Source: Paramagnetospirillum magneticum AMB-1 (GTDB taxonomy: Bacteria > Pseudomonadota > Alphaproteobacteria > Rhodospirillales > Magnetospirillaceae). Taken from it: 64,000 nt of DNA. A model generated the notes under the pieces. The model was given only the letters and a program-made list of their open reading frames with translations, searched no databases and was not told the origin of the DNA. The DNA lies in assembly GCF_000009985.1 (NCBI RefSeq), contig NC_007626.1, forward strand, positions 4,567,788-4,631,787, written 5' to 3'. A program made the position numbers and the translations under genes. The number at the start of each line of letters is the position of its first letter. Position 1 is the stretch's first letter. Shown piece by piece: positions 1 through 7,223 of the stretch.

Positions 1-1
1 C

Positions 2-454
2 CTTCAGGACCGCATGAACGCCCGCCTGATGGGGGTGGCCGCCACCGGCAACGGCCGGCGGCAATCCTATGCCCACGCCCCCATTCCGCGCATGACCAAC
101 ACCTTCATGATGGCGGGAGACAAGGACCCGGCCGAGATCATCGCCTCGGTGCCGCGCGGGATCTACGCCGTCAATTTCGGCGGCGGACAGGTGGACATCA
201 CCAACGGCAAGTTCGTCTTCTCGGCCTCCGAGGCCTATCTCATCGAGAACGGCAAGGTCGGCCCGGCGGTCAAGGGCGCCACCCTGATCGGCAACGGCCC
301 CGACGCCATGACCCGCGTCACCATGATCGGCACCGACCTGGCGCTGGACCCCGGCATCGGCACCTGTGGCAAGGACGGCCAGGGCGTGCCGGTGGGCGTG
401 GGACAGCCGACGCTGCGCATGGACGGCCTGACGGTGGGTGGAACGGCCGTGTGA
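2..454 (+). CDS. tldD: TldD metallopeptidase, C-terminal part (5' end outside window)
   Basis: The open frame enters from the left edge and covers the last 150 residues of a TldD/PmbA-family metalloprotease. TldD works with TldE (PmbA) in the cytoplasm to degrade or trim peptides such as microcins and unfolded polypeptides. The segment is typical of the TldD C-terminal domain: an AEIIASVPRGIYAVNFGGGQ stretch, followed by the SGKFVFSAS-like and LIGNGPDAMTRV blocks and a GVGQPTLRMDGLTVGGT tail. The family zinc motif (HExxxH) would lie upstream, outside the window. The gene stops with TGA at 452-454, and the next gene begins 256 bases later on the same strand behind its own leader, so it is probably transcribed separately. 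The family call is strong. Completeness cannot be judged. Confidence 0.93.
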   Translation, partial: LQDRMNARLMGVAATGNGRRQSYAHAPIPRMTNTFMMAGDKDPAEIIASVPRGIYAVNFGGGQVDITNGKFVFSASEAYLIENGKVGPAVKGATLIGNGPDAMTRVTMIGTDLALDPGIGTCGKDGQGVPVGVGQPTLRMDGLTVGGTAV

Positions 455-512
455 TCCGCCGGACGGCGCCCGGCGCCCCTCCGCGAGCCGCCTAAAAAGC
501 GCACCCCACCTT

Positions 513-592
513 CGTCATAGCATGACGATGCGAGTTGCCCTGGGCTGACGTATAATGGGCGACAACTAAAACATCCCCCGCCCCAGGGGGAT
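513..592 (+). promoter_or_regulatory. Candidate promoter and structured leader of the chemoreceptor-hemerythrin gene
   Basis: Three signals are visible between tldD and the chemoreceptor. A perfect 6-bp-arm palindrome CGTCAT-AGC-ATGACG lies at 513-527. A consensus-like TATAAT lies at 551-556. A hairpin with arms ATCCCCC and GGGGGAT lies at 573-579/586-592, inside what would be the 5' leader. No good -35 box sits 16-18 bases before the TATAAT, so activator-dependent transcription, with the palindrome as operator, is one reading. This is inference only. Confidence 0.35.
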
Positions 593-710
593 CTGATGTC
601 GTCCCTGTCATTTGGAGAAATCGCCGGTCCATTGGCCCCTTGTCTTATCCGTACGTCATGACCATTCCGGCCGTTTTCCGAGCAGCGACTCCTTTTGAAG
701 GAGGCGTACC

Positions 711-3098
711 ATGCGAAACCCACTCTCCCGATTCTCGCTCAAGATTCAGATCGGCTCTCTGGTCGCCTTGGCCGGGCTGGTTCTGTCGACCCTGTTGGCC
801 GTGGACCTGATGGAGCAATCCATCGCCGATCGCGCCAACGCCATTGCCGCACGGGAGACGATCATCGGCGATCAGGCCGGCGCGGTGGATCGTGCGCTGC
901 TCAATGCCCGCCGGCATGAGAAGGACTTCCTGCTGCGCGGCGAAGCCAAGTACATTGCCCAGCATGCCGAATCGATCCGCGCCGCCCGGGCCGCCCTGGA
1001 CGGCATGACTTCGGCCATGGTCACCGACGATGTCCGGCATCCTCAGATCGACGCCGTCCGCAAGGGCCTGACCACCTATGTCGACGCCTTCCGCGTCCTG
1101 ACCGAACGGCACATCCTGGTCGGCCTGACCGTGAACGACGGCCTGACGGGGGCTTTGCGCAAATCGGTCCACGAGATCGAAAGTGCGCTCAAATCCCATG
1201 ATGACCCGCCGCTTGCGGTCGCCATGCTGACCATCCGGCGCGACGAGAAGGACTTCTTCGCCCGCCTCGACCCCAAATATCTGGACGAGATGGCGCAGAA
1301 CTATGTGGATTTCGAAAAGGCGCTGTCGGTGTCGGCCGTTCCCGCCCGGGATCGCCCGGCGATCCTGAACCTTCTGGCCGACTACCGGCGTGATTTCACC
1401 GCCGCCGCCGAGGCCTCCCTGGCCATGGTCGGCGACGGCACGGTTCTGGCCTCGAGCTATGCCAGCGTCCAGCCGCTCATCGATGCCCTGGACGACGAGG
1501 CCCTGACGGCCATGAAGGTCGCCAAGGAACGCGCCCACCAGGCCGACGAGACCGCCGGCCGGATGATGCTCTCCGTCATGGCGTCCGGCTTCGCCATCAT
1601 GGTGGTGATCGGCACGCTGATCGCCCGCTCCATCTACGGCCCCATCACCGCCATGACCGGGGTGATGGGCGAACTGGCGGGCGACAATCTGTCGGTCACA
1701 GTGCCCTTCACCGATCGCGGCGACGAGCTTGGCGGCATGGCCAAGTCGGTGGGGCATTTCAAGGATCAGCTGATCCGCGTCCGGCAACTGGAAGCCGCCC
1801 AGGAAGAGCAGAAGCGCCGCGCCGAGGCCGACCGGCTGGCCGCCATGCGCAAGCTGGCCGATACCTTCGAGGGCAGCGTCGGCAAGGTGATCGAGACCGT
1901 CACTTCCGCCGCCACCGAGCTGGAAGCGGCTTCGGGCCAGATGGCGGGCACCGCCACCGAGACCAGCAGCCAGGCCACCACCGTGGCGTCGGCGGCCCAG
2001 CAGGCGTCGACCAATGTCCAGACCGTGGCCTCGGCCACCGAGGAACTGGCTTCCTCCATCAAGGAGATCGCCCATCAGGTCGAACGGTCGCAGGCCGTGT
2101 CGCACCATGCCGGCGATGAGGCCCACACCACCACCATGCAGGTCCAGGCCCTGTCGGCGAATGTCGGCAAGATCGGCGAGATCGTCAAACTGATCAACGA
2201 CATCGCGTCGCAGACCAACCTGCTGGCCTTGAACGCCACCATCGAGGCGGCCCGGGCCGGCGAGGCGGGCAAGGGCTTTGCCGTGGTGGCCGGCGAGGTC
2301 AAGGATCTGGCCAACCAGACGGCCAAGGCCACCAGCGAAATCGCCGGTCAGATCCAGGCGGTGCAGGACAGCACCCGCGTCGCCGTGCACGCCATCGAAA
2401 GCATCTCCAAGGTAATCGCCGAAATGGGCGAGATCAGTTCCGCCGTCGCCGCGGCGGTGGAGCAGCAGACCGCCGCCACGGGCGAGATCGCCCGCAATGT
2501 GGAACAGGCCGCCGAGGGCACCCAGGAGGTGACCCGAAACATCGTTTCGGTCGAGCAGGCCGCCAAGGAAACCGGCCAGGCCGCCGAGCAGATTCGGGAA
2601 TCCTCGGGCGAGCTGTCCCGGCAGGCCGAGTTCCTGCGTCATGAAGTCGGGCAGTTCCTGATCCAGGTCCGCTCCGAGAAGAAGGATATGGTCCTGCTGC
2701 ATTGGGATCGCGACCTGGAGGCCGGCGTGACCTCCATCGACCGCTATCACCAGGAAAAATTCGAGCACATCAATGAGTTCTATCGCCAGATGATGTCCGA
2801 GGACGGCGGCAAGGCGGCCATCGCCCTGCTGTCCGAGATCGACCGGTCCATCCAGGGGCATTTCGGCGAGGAAGAAGCCCTGATGGCGAAGTGCGGCTAT
2901 GGCGACGGCGAAGCCCATCGCCGCAGCCACAAGGCCTTCCAGGAGCGAATTCGCGCCCTGAGAACCGGCATCGAGACCAACCACCCCGAGGCCGTGTCCC
3001 AATTGTTCGACTACGTCTCGGACTGGTTCCCCGACCATATCCGCAACGAAGACATGGCCCTCGCCCTGTTCCTGCGGGACAGGAAGATGGCCGCCTGA
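711..3098 (+). CDS. Methyl-accepting chemotaxis protein with C-terminal hemerythrin domain
   Basis: This is a 795-residue membrane chemoreceptor. It has TM1 at about 12-34, a long helical periplasmic region at about 35-284 with two repeated 'R-x-E-K-D-F' type blocks resembling HBM/4HB sensor modules, TM2 at about 285-307, then HAMP. The signalling hairpin tip is near residues 503-530 (NLLALNATIEAARAGEAGKG). A hemerythrin domain follows at about 660-790. Its iron ligand pattern is visible: a first His in DRYHQEKF, HFGEE (HxxxE), HRRSH (HxxxH) and HIRNED (HxxxxD). Such hemerythrin-tailed receptors (for example DcrH of Desulfovibrio) bind O2 at a di-iron site and steer aerotaxis. The start has a strong Shine-Dalgarno (AAGGAGG, 699-705). 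No che genes are adjacent. The family is certain; the ligand (O2, or NO) is inferred. Confidence 0.93.
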   Translation: MRNPLSRFSLKIQIGSLVALAGLVLSTLLAVDLMEQSIADRANAIAARETIIGDQAGAVDRALLNARRHEKDFLLRGEAKYIAQHAESIRAARAALDGMTSAMVTDDVRHPQIDAVRKGLTTYVDAFRVLTERHILVGLTVNDGLTGALRKSVHEIESALKSHDDPPLAVAMLTIRRDEKDFFARLDPKYLDEMAQNYVDFEKALSVSAVPARDRPAILNLLADYRRDFTAAAEASLAMVGDGTVLASSYASVQPLIDALDDEALTAMKVAKERAHQADETAGRMMLSVMASGFAIMVVIGTLIARSIYGPITAMTGVMGELAGDNLSVTVPFTDRGDELGGMAKSVGHFKDQLIRVRQLEAAQEEQKRRAEADRLAAMRKLADTFEGSVGKVIETVTSAATELEAASGQMAGTATETSSQATTVASAAQQASTNVQTVASATEELASSIKEIAHQVERSQAVSHHAGDEAHTTTMQVQALSANVGKIGEIVKLINDIASQTNLLALNATIEAARAGEAGKGFAVVAGEVKDLANQTAKATSEIAGQIQAVQDSTRVAVHAIESISKVIAEMGEISSAVAAAVEQQTAATGEIARNVEQAAEGTQEVTRNIVSVEQAAKETGQAAEQIRESSGELSRQAEFLRHEVGQFLIQVRSEKKDMVLLHWDRDLEAGVTSIDRYHQEKFEHINEFYRQMMSEDGGKAAIALLSEIDRSIQGHFGEEEALMAKCGYGDGEAHRRSHKAFQERIRALRTGIETNHPEAVSQLFDYVSDWFPDHIRNEDMALALFLRDRKMAA

Positions 3099-3113
3099 AG
3101 TGAGAGGCCCGAT

Positions 3114-3137
3114 GGGGCGCGATGACGGTCGCGCCCC
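3114..3137 (+). terminator. Hairpin after the chemoreceptor gene
   Basis: There is a perfect 9-bp stem, GGGGCGCGA / TCGCGCCCC, with a 6-base loop, 16 bases after the stop codon. It is not followed by a T-run, so it could be a Rho-assisted end or a 3' stabilising stem. Confidence 0.5.
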
Positions 3138-3263
3138 GTCGGCTAAGGTTCAGACACTAACCCTTCAGGCGAAGAACCACTTGTAAATGGCCGTTGTTTT
3201 TTTAACTTCTCATATACGCATGCCCAGGTGCCCATAAGTTTTTCATGGAATAATCTGTGCGGG

Positions 3264-3302
3264 TAAAGAGGGGGGAGCGCGCCATTGGCGGTTCCCCCTT
3301 TA
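3264..3302 (+). other. Imperfect hairpin in the leader of the Cys-rich small gene
   Basis: TAAAG-A-GGGGGGA (3264-3276) can pair with TTCCCCCTTTA (3292-3302), and an inner GCC-ATT-GGC adds to the stem. It ends 21 bases before the chosen ATG of the downstream gene. It could be an attenuator or terminator for upstream transcription, or simply leader structure. The weak U-tract (TTTATTG) argues against an efficient terminator. Confidence 0.35.
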
Positions 3303-3323
3303 TTGTCCGAGAAGGTTGTCCTT

Positions 3324-3569
3324 ATGGTAAAAAACGGCCCTAATGAAGGCCCCTGTGGCTGGGAAAAGCGTTGCTCGCCCCTGGATGTCGATGAGTTGCA
3401 CCACGTGCTCAACTGCGCCTCGGGGCGAGGGTGCAATCAATGCGTGAAGTGTAGCGAGCTGGCCCTGGAGCAGATCCTGCACCAAGCCCGCAAAAGCGGT
3501 CGCGGCGTGCTCACCGGGCTCGAGCGGCTTGAGAACGACATGGAATTCGCCGGCGCCTTCGGTCTATAG
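3324..3569 (+). CDS. Small cysteine-rich hypothetical protein (81 aa)
   Basis: I do not recognise a family. The protein has six Cys in its first half: CGW, RC, NC, GC, and a QCVKC pair (spacing C-x2-C). Metal or iron-sulfur binding, or a redox role, is therefore plausible. A hydrophilic helical tail rich in Glu, Arg and Leu follows. ATG 3324 is chosen over the upstream TTG 3285 because AAGG lies 8 bases before it. The longer form would read through the leader hairpin. The region upstream (3138-3320) is noticeably AT-richer than the genes around it. The 3' end overlaps the convergent cca gene by 6 bases. The gene is probably real, given a Shine-Dalgarno, conserved-looking Cys spacing and its own leader, but the function is unknown. 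Confidence 0.6.
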   Translation: MVKNGPNEGPCGWEKRCSPLDVDELHHVLNCASGRGCNQCVKCSELALEQILHQARKSGRGVLTGLERLENDMEFAGAFGL

Positions 3570-4871
3570 CCCCGCCGCCATCAGGCCTCGCAGCCTGTCC
3601 AGGCATTGGGAACGGTCAGGACGGTAATCCAGGTCTTCCCACCACGCCTCCACCGCGGCCAGAAGGCTGCCGATCCGCGGTCCGTGCGGAACCCCCAATT
3701 CCAGCAGATCACGCCCCTTGACCGGCAACTCCACCGGCTGCCAGTCGCGGGCGGCATCGAGCAAGGCCGTCCAGCACCGGGACTCGGCGGCATCGGGGCG
3801 CGCCTCGGTCGAGCGCCGCGCAGCCCAGGCCACCATCACCAGATCACGGAACTCGTCGCCGCCCACCTTGCGCAAGGCCCGCCGGGTGGCGGGACCGTCC
3901 ATGGCGAAACCCACGTGGACCCGCGGCGCCGCCATGGCGGCCACCCGCTTGGCCTGCACCCCCGACAGCTTGAGACGCTCGCCCAGGTCCAGGGCTCCGG
4001 CCCGGTCGGTGGCCAGCAGGGCGGCCAGGCGGCGCATGGAATCGGGACGGATCTCGGGCCGGGCCAGTCCGCGACGCTCCAGCCAGGCCAGGGTCCGCAG
4101 CCGCCCGAACTCCTTCGCCTCCGGCAGGATGTGCGCCAGGATGCCGTGGCTGTGCATGACCAGCAGGGACGGCGTGGGGTCGTCGGCCAGCAGCAGGCGG
4201 ACCAGCTCCCCCGCCACCCGCTCGCCCGACAGGCCCTTCAGCCGGTCGGCCATGCGGCGGCAGGCGTTGAGCGCCCGGGTCTCCATGGCGATGCCGCGGC
4301 CGTAATGGGCATGGAAGCGGAAGAAGCGCAGCAGGCGCAGCGCATCCTCCTCGATGCGCTTTTCCGGCTCGCCCACGAAGCGCACCCGGCCCGCCGCCAT
4401 ATCGGCGATGCCGTCAAAGGGGTCGTAGACGTTGCCTTCGGGATCGGCCGACAGGGCGTTCATGGTGAAGTCGCGCCGCGACGCATCGGCCCGCCAGTCG
4501 TCGGTGTATTCGATGCGGGCGTGGCGGCCGAAGCTCTCCACGTCGACCCTGAGCGTGGTGATCTCGTAATGGGCCTTGCCGATCACCGCCGTCACCGTGC
4601 CGTGGTCGATGCCGGTGGGAATGGCATGAATCCCCGCATCGTCCAGCAGGGCCAGCACCCGCTCGGGCGGGTCGGGGGTGGCGATGTCCACATCCTTGAT
4701 GGGACGCTTCAGCAGGGCGTCGCGCACGCAGCCGCCGACGAAGCGCACCCGGGCCCCCTCGGCCTGCAGCGCCGCCACCACGGCGCGGGTCTCGGCGGCG
4801 TCCATCCAGTCCTGCGGCCCCAGTAGGCCGATGGGATCACCGGGATTGAGGTGAAGGCGGGTGTTACTCAT
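3564..4871 (-). CDS. cca: CCA tRNA nucleotidyltransferase / poly(A) polymerase family
   Basis: This 435-residue class II nucleotidyltransferase adds or repairs the 3'-CCA end of tRNAs in the cytoplasm. The catalytic fold is clear: the G-G-x-V-R-D loop (GGCVRD, residues 46-51), the D-V-D metal-binding pair (60-62), and the RRDFTMNAL nucleotide-selection region near residue 135. The head/neck RNA-binding block (EKRIEEDALRLLRFFRF) follows. Poly(A) polymerase and CCA enzymes are hard to separate by motif alone. In alphaproteobacteria this gene next to a CoA-type Nudix gene is normally the CCA enzyme. It lies last of a minus-strand trio (DUF1285, Nudix, cca), but a 100-bp palindromic repeat sits between Nudix and cca. 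Confidence 0.9.
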   Translation of the reverse strand: MSNTRLHLNPGDPIGLLGPQDWMDAAETRAVVAALQAEGARVRFVGGCVRDALLKRPIKDVDIATPDPPERVLALLDDAGIHAIPTGIDHGTVTAVIGKAHYEITTLRVDVESFGRHARIEYTDDWRADASRRDFTMNALSADPEGNVYDPFDGIADMAAGRVRFVGEPEKRIEEDALRLLRFFRFHAHYGRGIAMETRALNACRRMADRLKGLSGERVAGELVRLLLADDPTPSLLVMHSHGILAHILPEAKEFGRLRTLAWLERRGLARPEIRPDSMRRLAALLATDRAGALDLGERLKLSGVQAKRVAAMAAPRVHVGFAMDGPATRRALRKVGGDEFRDLVMVAWAARRSTEARPDAAESRCWTALLDAARDWQPVELPVKGRDLLELGVPHGPRIGSLLAAVEAWWEDLDYRPDRSQCLDRLRGLMAAGL

Positions 4872-4885
4872 GCCGGACCACCGAT

Positions 4886-4989
4886 GTCATTCCGACGACC
4901 ATCGGGAGGAGGAATCTCATTCTGAACCGGCGGTTCCGTCGCGGGAACGGCGCGCCAAGCGGAGATCCCTCGCCTACGCTCGGGATGAC
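4886..4989. repeat. R1 palindromic repeat, copy 1 (between Nudix and cca genes)
   Basis: The element runs from GTCATTCC to GGGATGAC, so its ends are inverted copies of each other. The inner parts of the arms carry GGAATCTC and GGAGATCCC blocks, also inverted. It shares these arms with copies at 44343, 45930 and 48602, while the centre differs. This is the most degenerate left arm of the four. The palindromic structure and multiple copies fit a MITE- or REP-like element with no coding capacity. Confidence 0.7.
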
Positions 4990-4997
4990 GGTCATGG

Positions 4998-5693
4998 TCA
5001 TTCCGAGGTCCTGCCGGTTTCGCGAGGAACCAGCACTTCCGACAGGTTGACCAGGATTCCGGCGGTGGCGCCCCAGATCAGCCGGTCTTCCCAGGTCAGC
5101 GCCCAGAACGGCCGCTGGAAGCCCCTGACTTCGCGGCTTTGAAGCTGGTGGTTGGCCTGGTCCAGCACGAAGGCCAGCGGCACCTCGAACACCTCGGCCA
5201 CCTCGAAGGAATCGGGGGCCAGCGTGAAGGGCGGATCGATGACGCCGACCAGCGGCGTAATGATGAAGCCGGTCCCGGTGGCGTAGTCGTCCAGACGGCC
5301 CAGCAGGCGGACCAGATGGCGGGACAGGCCGGTCTCCTCCTCGGTTTCGCGCAAGGCGCAGGTGGCGAAGTCGCCCTGGTCCTCGGGTTCGAGCCGCCCG
5401 CCGGGAAAGCTGATCTGGCCGGGATGGTGGGCGAGATGGGCGGTGCGCTTGGTCAGCATCACGGTCAGGCCCTCGGCGCGCTCCACCAGCGGCACCAGGA
5501 CGGCGGCCGGCGTCAGGCTGTCATCGGTGGTGGCGGTGCCGGGGCGCACGGCGCCGCCCTGGACCATGGCCTCCAGGGCCGAGTCCGAGCGCCCGCCCGG
5601 GTCGAACCCGTCGGTCAGCCGTCGCGCGATCACCTCGCGCGTCAGTCGGGAAGGTCCAGCCTCCCCAATGGAAAAAAGCTCCCGCTGCTCCAT
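4998..5693 (-). CDS. CoA pyrophosphatase-type Nudix hydrolase
   Basis: This 231-residue Nudix enzyme is of the NUDT7/8 (YeaB-like) group, which hydrolyses CoA or acyl-CoA to phosphopantetheine and 3',5'-ADP. The group signature HPGQISFPGG is at residues 90-99, followed by the Nudix helix RETEEETGL (115-123), which supplies the Mg-binding glutamates. The TKRTAHL block before the signature also matches this subgroup. ATG 5693 is chosen, giving a 52-base overlap with the upstream DUF1285 gene. A later internal start would shorten the overlap but also the N-terminus. It is probably cotranscribed with DUF1285, and possibly with cca past the R1 repeat. Substrate assignment is by family only. Confidence 0.88.
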   Translation of the reverse strand: MEQRELFSIGEAGPSRLTREVIARRLTDGFDPGGRSDSALEAMVQGGAVRPGTATTDDSLTPAAVLVPLVERAEGLTVMLTKRTAHLAHHPGQISFPGGRLEPEDQGDFATCALRETEEETGLSRHLVRLLGRLDDYATGTGFIITPLVGVIDPPFTLAPDSFEVAEVFEVPLAFVLDQANHQLQSREVRGFQRPFWALTWEDRLIWGATAGILVNLSEVLVPRETGRTSE

Positions 5694-6205
5694 AGGCCGT
5701 AAACCGCTTCTCCCTCCCGGTCCTCCTCCCACCCTTGAGCGACCAGTTCGTAATAGACGGAGCGGGTGAGGCGCGCCTCGATCCCGTTCCGCACGGTGAC
5801 GTAGGGCGACGGCTCCCCCGAGCCCTCCCCTTCGGCAATTCTCAACGGATGGTCGGCGTCGACGGTGACCATCTCGTCCATATTGGTGCGAAAGCTGACC
5901 ACCATGTCGCGGCCGCCACCGCAGGTGAACATCTCGACCGCCAGGAAGGGAACATCCTCCACCTCGATGCGGCCCATTTCGCCCGGTGTGATCAGCAGAT
6001 AGCCGCCGTCCTTGGACCGGTACAGCACCGAGGCGAACAGGCAGACCATCTCTTTGCGGTTGATCGGCGAGCCATGGTAGAACCAACGTCCCTGCCGGTC
6101 GATGCGGATACCGAGATCACCGCAATACTCGGGCAGTTCGCCCGGGTAATCCACATCCGGGGGGGATTCGGTCAAAGGCTGGTTCAATCGGCCGCTCCTG
6201 AGCAT
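5642..6205 (-). CDS. DUF1285 family protein
   Basis: This 187-residue protein matches the DUF1285 pattern: CGDLGIRIDRQGRWFYHGSP near the N-terminus, INRKEMVCLFASVLYR, and a C-terminal SYVTVRNGIEARL-like block. Proteins of this family are cytoplasmic and uncharacterised. They are commonly encoded beside CoA-type Nudix, cca and moxR genes in alphaproteobacteria, as here. ATG 6205 is chosen because an AGGAG lies just upstream. ATG 6232 is an alternative but would overlap the start of the divergent moxR gene. The start-to-start gap to moxR is 25 bases, so the two promoters must overlap. No function can be read from the sequence. Confidence 0.82.
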   Translation of the reverse strand: MLRSGRLNQPLTESPPDVDYPGELPEYCGDLGIRIDRQGRWFYHGSPINRKEMVCLFASVLYRSKDGGYLLITPGEMGRIEVEDVPFLAVEMFTCGGGRDMVVSFRTNMDEMVTVDADHPLRIAEGEGSGEPSPYVTVRNGIEARLTRSVYYELVAQGWEEDREGEAVYGLWSSGSFFPLGRLDLPD

Positions 6206-6230
6206 TCTTCTCCTGCGAGGCGCCAATTCC

Positions 6231-7223
6231 ATGACACCGCACACCAGTTCCGCCGCCCCGCAAGACGAGATCGCCGCCCTCGAATCCCGCCTGTCCGAGG
6301 CCCGCGCCGCCATCGGCCGCGTGATCTTCGGCCAGGACGAAGTCATCGATCAGAGTCTTATCACGCTGCTGGCGGGGGGTCACGCCCTGTTGATCGGGCT
6401 GCCCGGCCTGGCCAAGACCCGGCTGGTCCACACCCTGGGCATCGTGCTGGGCCTGGACGACAAGCGGGTGCAGTTCACCCCCGATTTGATGCCCGCCGAT
6501 ATCCTGGGCTCCGAGGTGCTGGAAGAGGGCGCCGGCGGTGCGCGCGCCTTCCGCTTCATCCAGGGGCCGGTATTCTGCCAGCTGCTGATGGCCGACGAGA
6601 TCAACCGCGCCGGGCCGCGCACCCAATCGGCCCTGCTGCAGGCCATGCAGGAGCACCACGTCAGCGTGGCGGGCGCCCGCCAGGACCTGCCCCGGCCGTT
6701 CCACGTCCTGGCCACCCAGAACCCGCTGGAGCAGGAGGGCACCTACCCCCTGCCCGAAGCGCAGCTCGACCGTTTCCTCATGCAGATCGACGTGGGCTAT
6801 CCCGACCGTGACGCCGAGCGCCGCATGCTGATCGACACCACCGGCGCCGTCTCGGCCGAGGCGGAACGGGTCATGGGCGCCGACGACCTGCTGGCGGCCC
6901 AGGCCCTGGTCCGGCGCATCCCGGTGGGCGATGCGGTGGTGGATGCCATCCTCAACCTGGTGCGCCAGGGCCGCCCGGAAAGCACGTCGCTGGATCTGGT
7001 CCGCCGGGCGGTGGCCTGGGGGCCGGGCCCCCGCGCCGCCCAGGCGCTGATGCTGGCCGTCCGGGCCCGCGCCCTGCTCCAGGGCCGCCTGTCGCCATCG
7101 GTGGACGACATCCGCGCCCTGGCCGCGCCGGTGCTGCGCCATCGCATGGCGCTGGGCTTTGCCGCCCGGGCCGACGGCATCACCCTGGCCCAGGTGATCG
7201 AGGCCCTGGACGGCACCCTATGA
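6231..7223 (+). CDS. MoxR-family AAA+ ATPase
   Basis: This is a 330-residue AAA+ ATPase of the MoxR type, a chaperone-like ATPase that usually acts on VWA-domain partners or in envelope and metal-enzyme maturation. Walker A is GLPGLAKT (56-63), Walker B is LLMADEINRA near 120, and sensor-1 is LATQNPLEQEGTYPLPEAQL. The C-terminal lid domain ends in LDGTL. MoxR genes are normally followed by DUF58 and VWA/DUF4159 genes. Here the next gene is addA, which starts inside the moxR stop codon (ATGA, 7220-7223). That neighbourhood is unusual for both genes. The family call is firm, but the client is unknown because the usual partners are absent. Confidence 0.92.
   Translation: MTPHTSSAAPQDEIAALESRLSEARAAIGRVIFGQDEVIDQSLITLLAGGHALLIGLPGLAKTRLVHTLGIVLGLDDKRVQFTPDLMPADILGSEVLEEGAGGARAFRFIQGPVFCQLLMADEINRAGPRTQSALLQAMQEHHVSVAGARQDLPRPFHVLATQNPLEQEGTYPLPEAQLDRFLMQIDVGYPDRDAERRMLIDTTGAVSAEAERVMGADDLLAAQALVRRIPVGDAVVDAILNLVRQGRPESTSLDLVRRAVAWGPGPRAAQALMLAVRARALLQGRLSPSVDDIRALAAPVLRHRMALGFAARADGITLAQVIEALDGTL

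Noticed and set aside
535..556. Complete sigma-70 promoter before the chemoreceptor
   Set aside because: TTGCCC lies only 10 bases before the TATAAT, far from the 16-18 base spacing needed.
645..3038. Long open frame antisense to the chemoreceptor
   Set aside because: Composition is Gly/Ala/His-rich and mirrors the GC-rich third positions of the sense gene; the sense strand encodes a full MCP with hemerythrin domain.
3140..3260. Possible tRNA or small RNA in the AT-rich spacer before the Cys-rich gene
   Set aside because: No cloverleaf, anticodon arm or CCA end could be folded by eye. Only the gene-proximal hairpin (3264-3302) is convincing.
4998..6086. Longer start for the Nudix protein
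   Set aside because: The extra N-terminal 131 residues are an out-of-frame reading of the DUF1285 gene; homologues begin near residue 1 of the 231-aa form.
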